This document shows, piece after piece, positions 63,844 through 64,000 of a stretch of 64,000 nt of DNA. The translations under genes were made by a program, and so were the position numbers. Origin of the DNA: Synaphobranchus kaupii (Eukaryota > Chordata > Actinopteri > Anguilliformes > Synaphobranchidae); assembly GCA_029718625.1 (NCBI GenBank), contig CM056378.1:67169027-67233026 (forward strand), written 5' to 3'. Positions within the stretch are counted from its first letter, which is position 1. Each line of letters opens with the position of its first letter. The notes under the pieces were generated by a model. It worked only from the letters and a program-made list of their open reading frames with translations. It searched no databases and had not been told where the DNA came from.

Positions 63844-64000
63844 AATATTAGTAAACCAATGTTTTCACAATGTCTGTGTGAAAATAAAACATCTATGGAA
63901 ATATGATACAGATGTAGCATATATAAATGAAAGAAACAATTAGTAGGCATACACTATGTTGAACTAAGGGCTCTGGAAGCCCTGTAATGATCTGTGATGC
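63844..64000. other. Intron-like sequence at the window edge
   Basis: It lies upstream (on the minus strand) of the P2X7-like exon and probably belongs to that gene's intron. No exon was recognised before the edge. Confidence 0.4.

Overview
This window is vertebrate nuclear DNA, almost certainly from a teleost fish. The evidence is spliced exons with GT..AG junctions, a tRNA-headed SINE with an UnaL2-type 3' tail, Tc1, hAT, Gypsy, I/Nimb-like and Tx1/L1-like elements of the kinds that fill teleost genomes, and no bacterial gene organisation. I cannot name the species. Most of the window is nested transposable elements, many dated relative to one another by clean target-site duplications (TSDs).

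Layout. 0.2-1.4 kb: a dispersed repeat split by a palindromic hAT MITE. 2.8-3.4 kb: two LINE scraps. 3.7-12.6 kb: one I/Nimb-like LINE (zinc-knuckle ORF1, endonuclease, RT, RNase H) broken by a solo LTR, a Tc1-type element and a tRNA-derived SINE. 12.7-21.2 kb: a four-exon SAMD3-like gene copy with three frameshifts; its introns hold a LINE scrap, two hAT elements and a complete but non-coding LTR retrotransposon. 23.4-34.4 kb: a minus-strand Tx1/L1-like LINE with an SGNH-type ORF1, invaded by a solo LTR, a 4.7-kb hAT element (itself holding an almost intact LINE) and a Tc1 end. 34.1-40 kb: a 48-bp tandem array, a second L1 scrap, a Gypsy chromodomain with its 3' LTR, a TTAA-type MITE, and a Rex1/L2-like LINE split by a BED-finger hAT. 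40-48 kb: a TTAA-bounded segment with large interleaved inverted repeats. 48-53 kb: a broken THAP exon in a hairpin, a SINE and LTR scraps.

The best-preserved content is at the right end. From 53245 to 57865 runs a ten-exon gene with every splice junction and phase intact. It encodes 737 residues with an N-terminal THAP zinc finger and a Kolobok-type transposase-like body. A TTAA-flanked terminus lies just upstream at 52750. Immediately downstream of its poly(A) signal sits a 4,958-bp LTR retrotransposon on the minus strand (58496-63453). Its two 335-bp LTRs look identical, it has a 5-bp TSD, a PBS and one uninterrupted Gag-Pol frame in which integrase precedes reverse transcriptase, the hallmark of the Gmr1 group of Ty3/Gypsy elements. 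Beyond it is the last exon of a convergent minus-strand gene resembling the P2X7 intracellular domain.

Relationships. The Kolobok-like terminus at 52750 interrupts an LTR scrap from the same family as the element at 17.8-20.5 kb, and it resembles the ends of the TTAA MITE at 21.6 kb. The THAP gene, and possibly the convergent P2X7-like gene, may therefore form one large two-gene transposon that a very young Gmr1-like copy has invaded. No rRNA gene, functional tRNA gene, CRISPR array or prokaryotic signal was seen.
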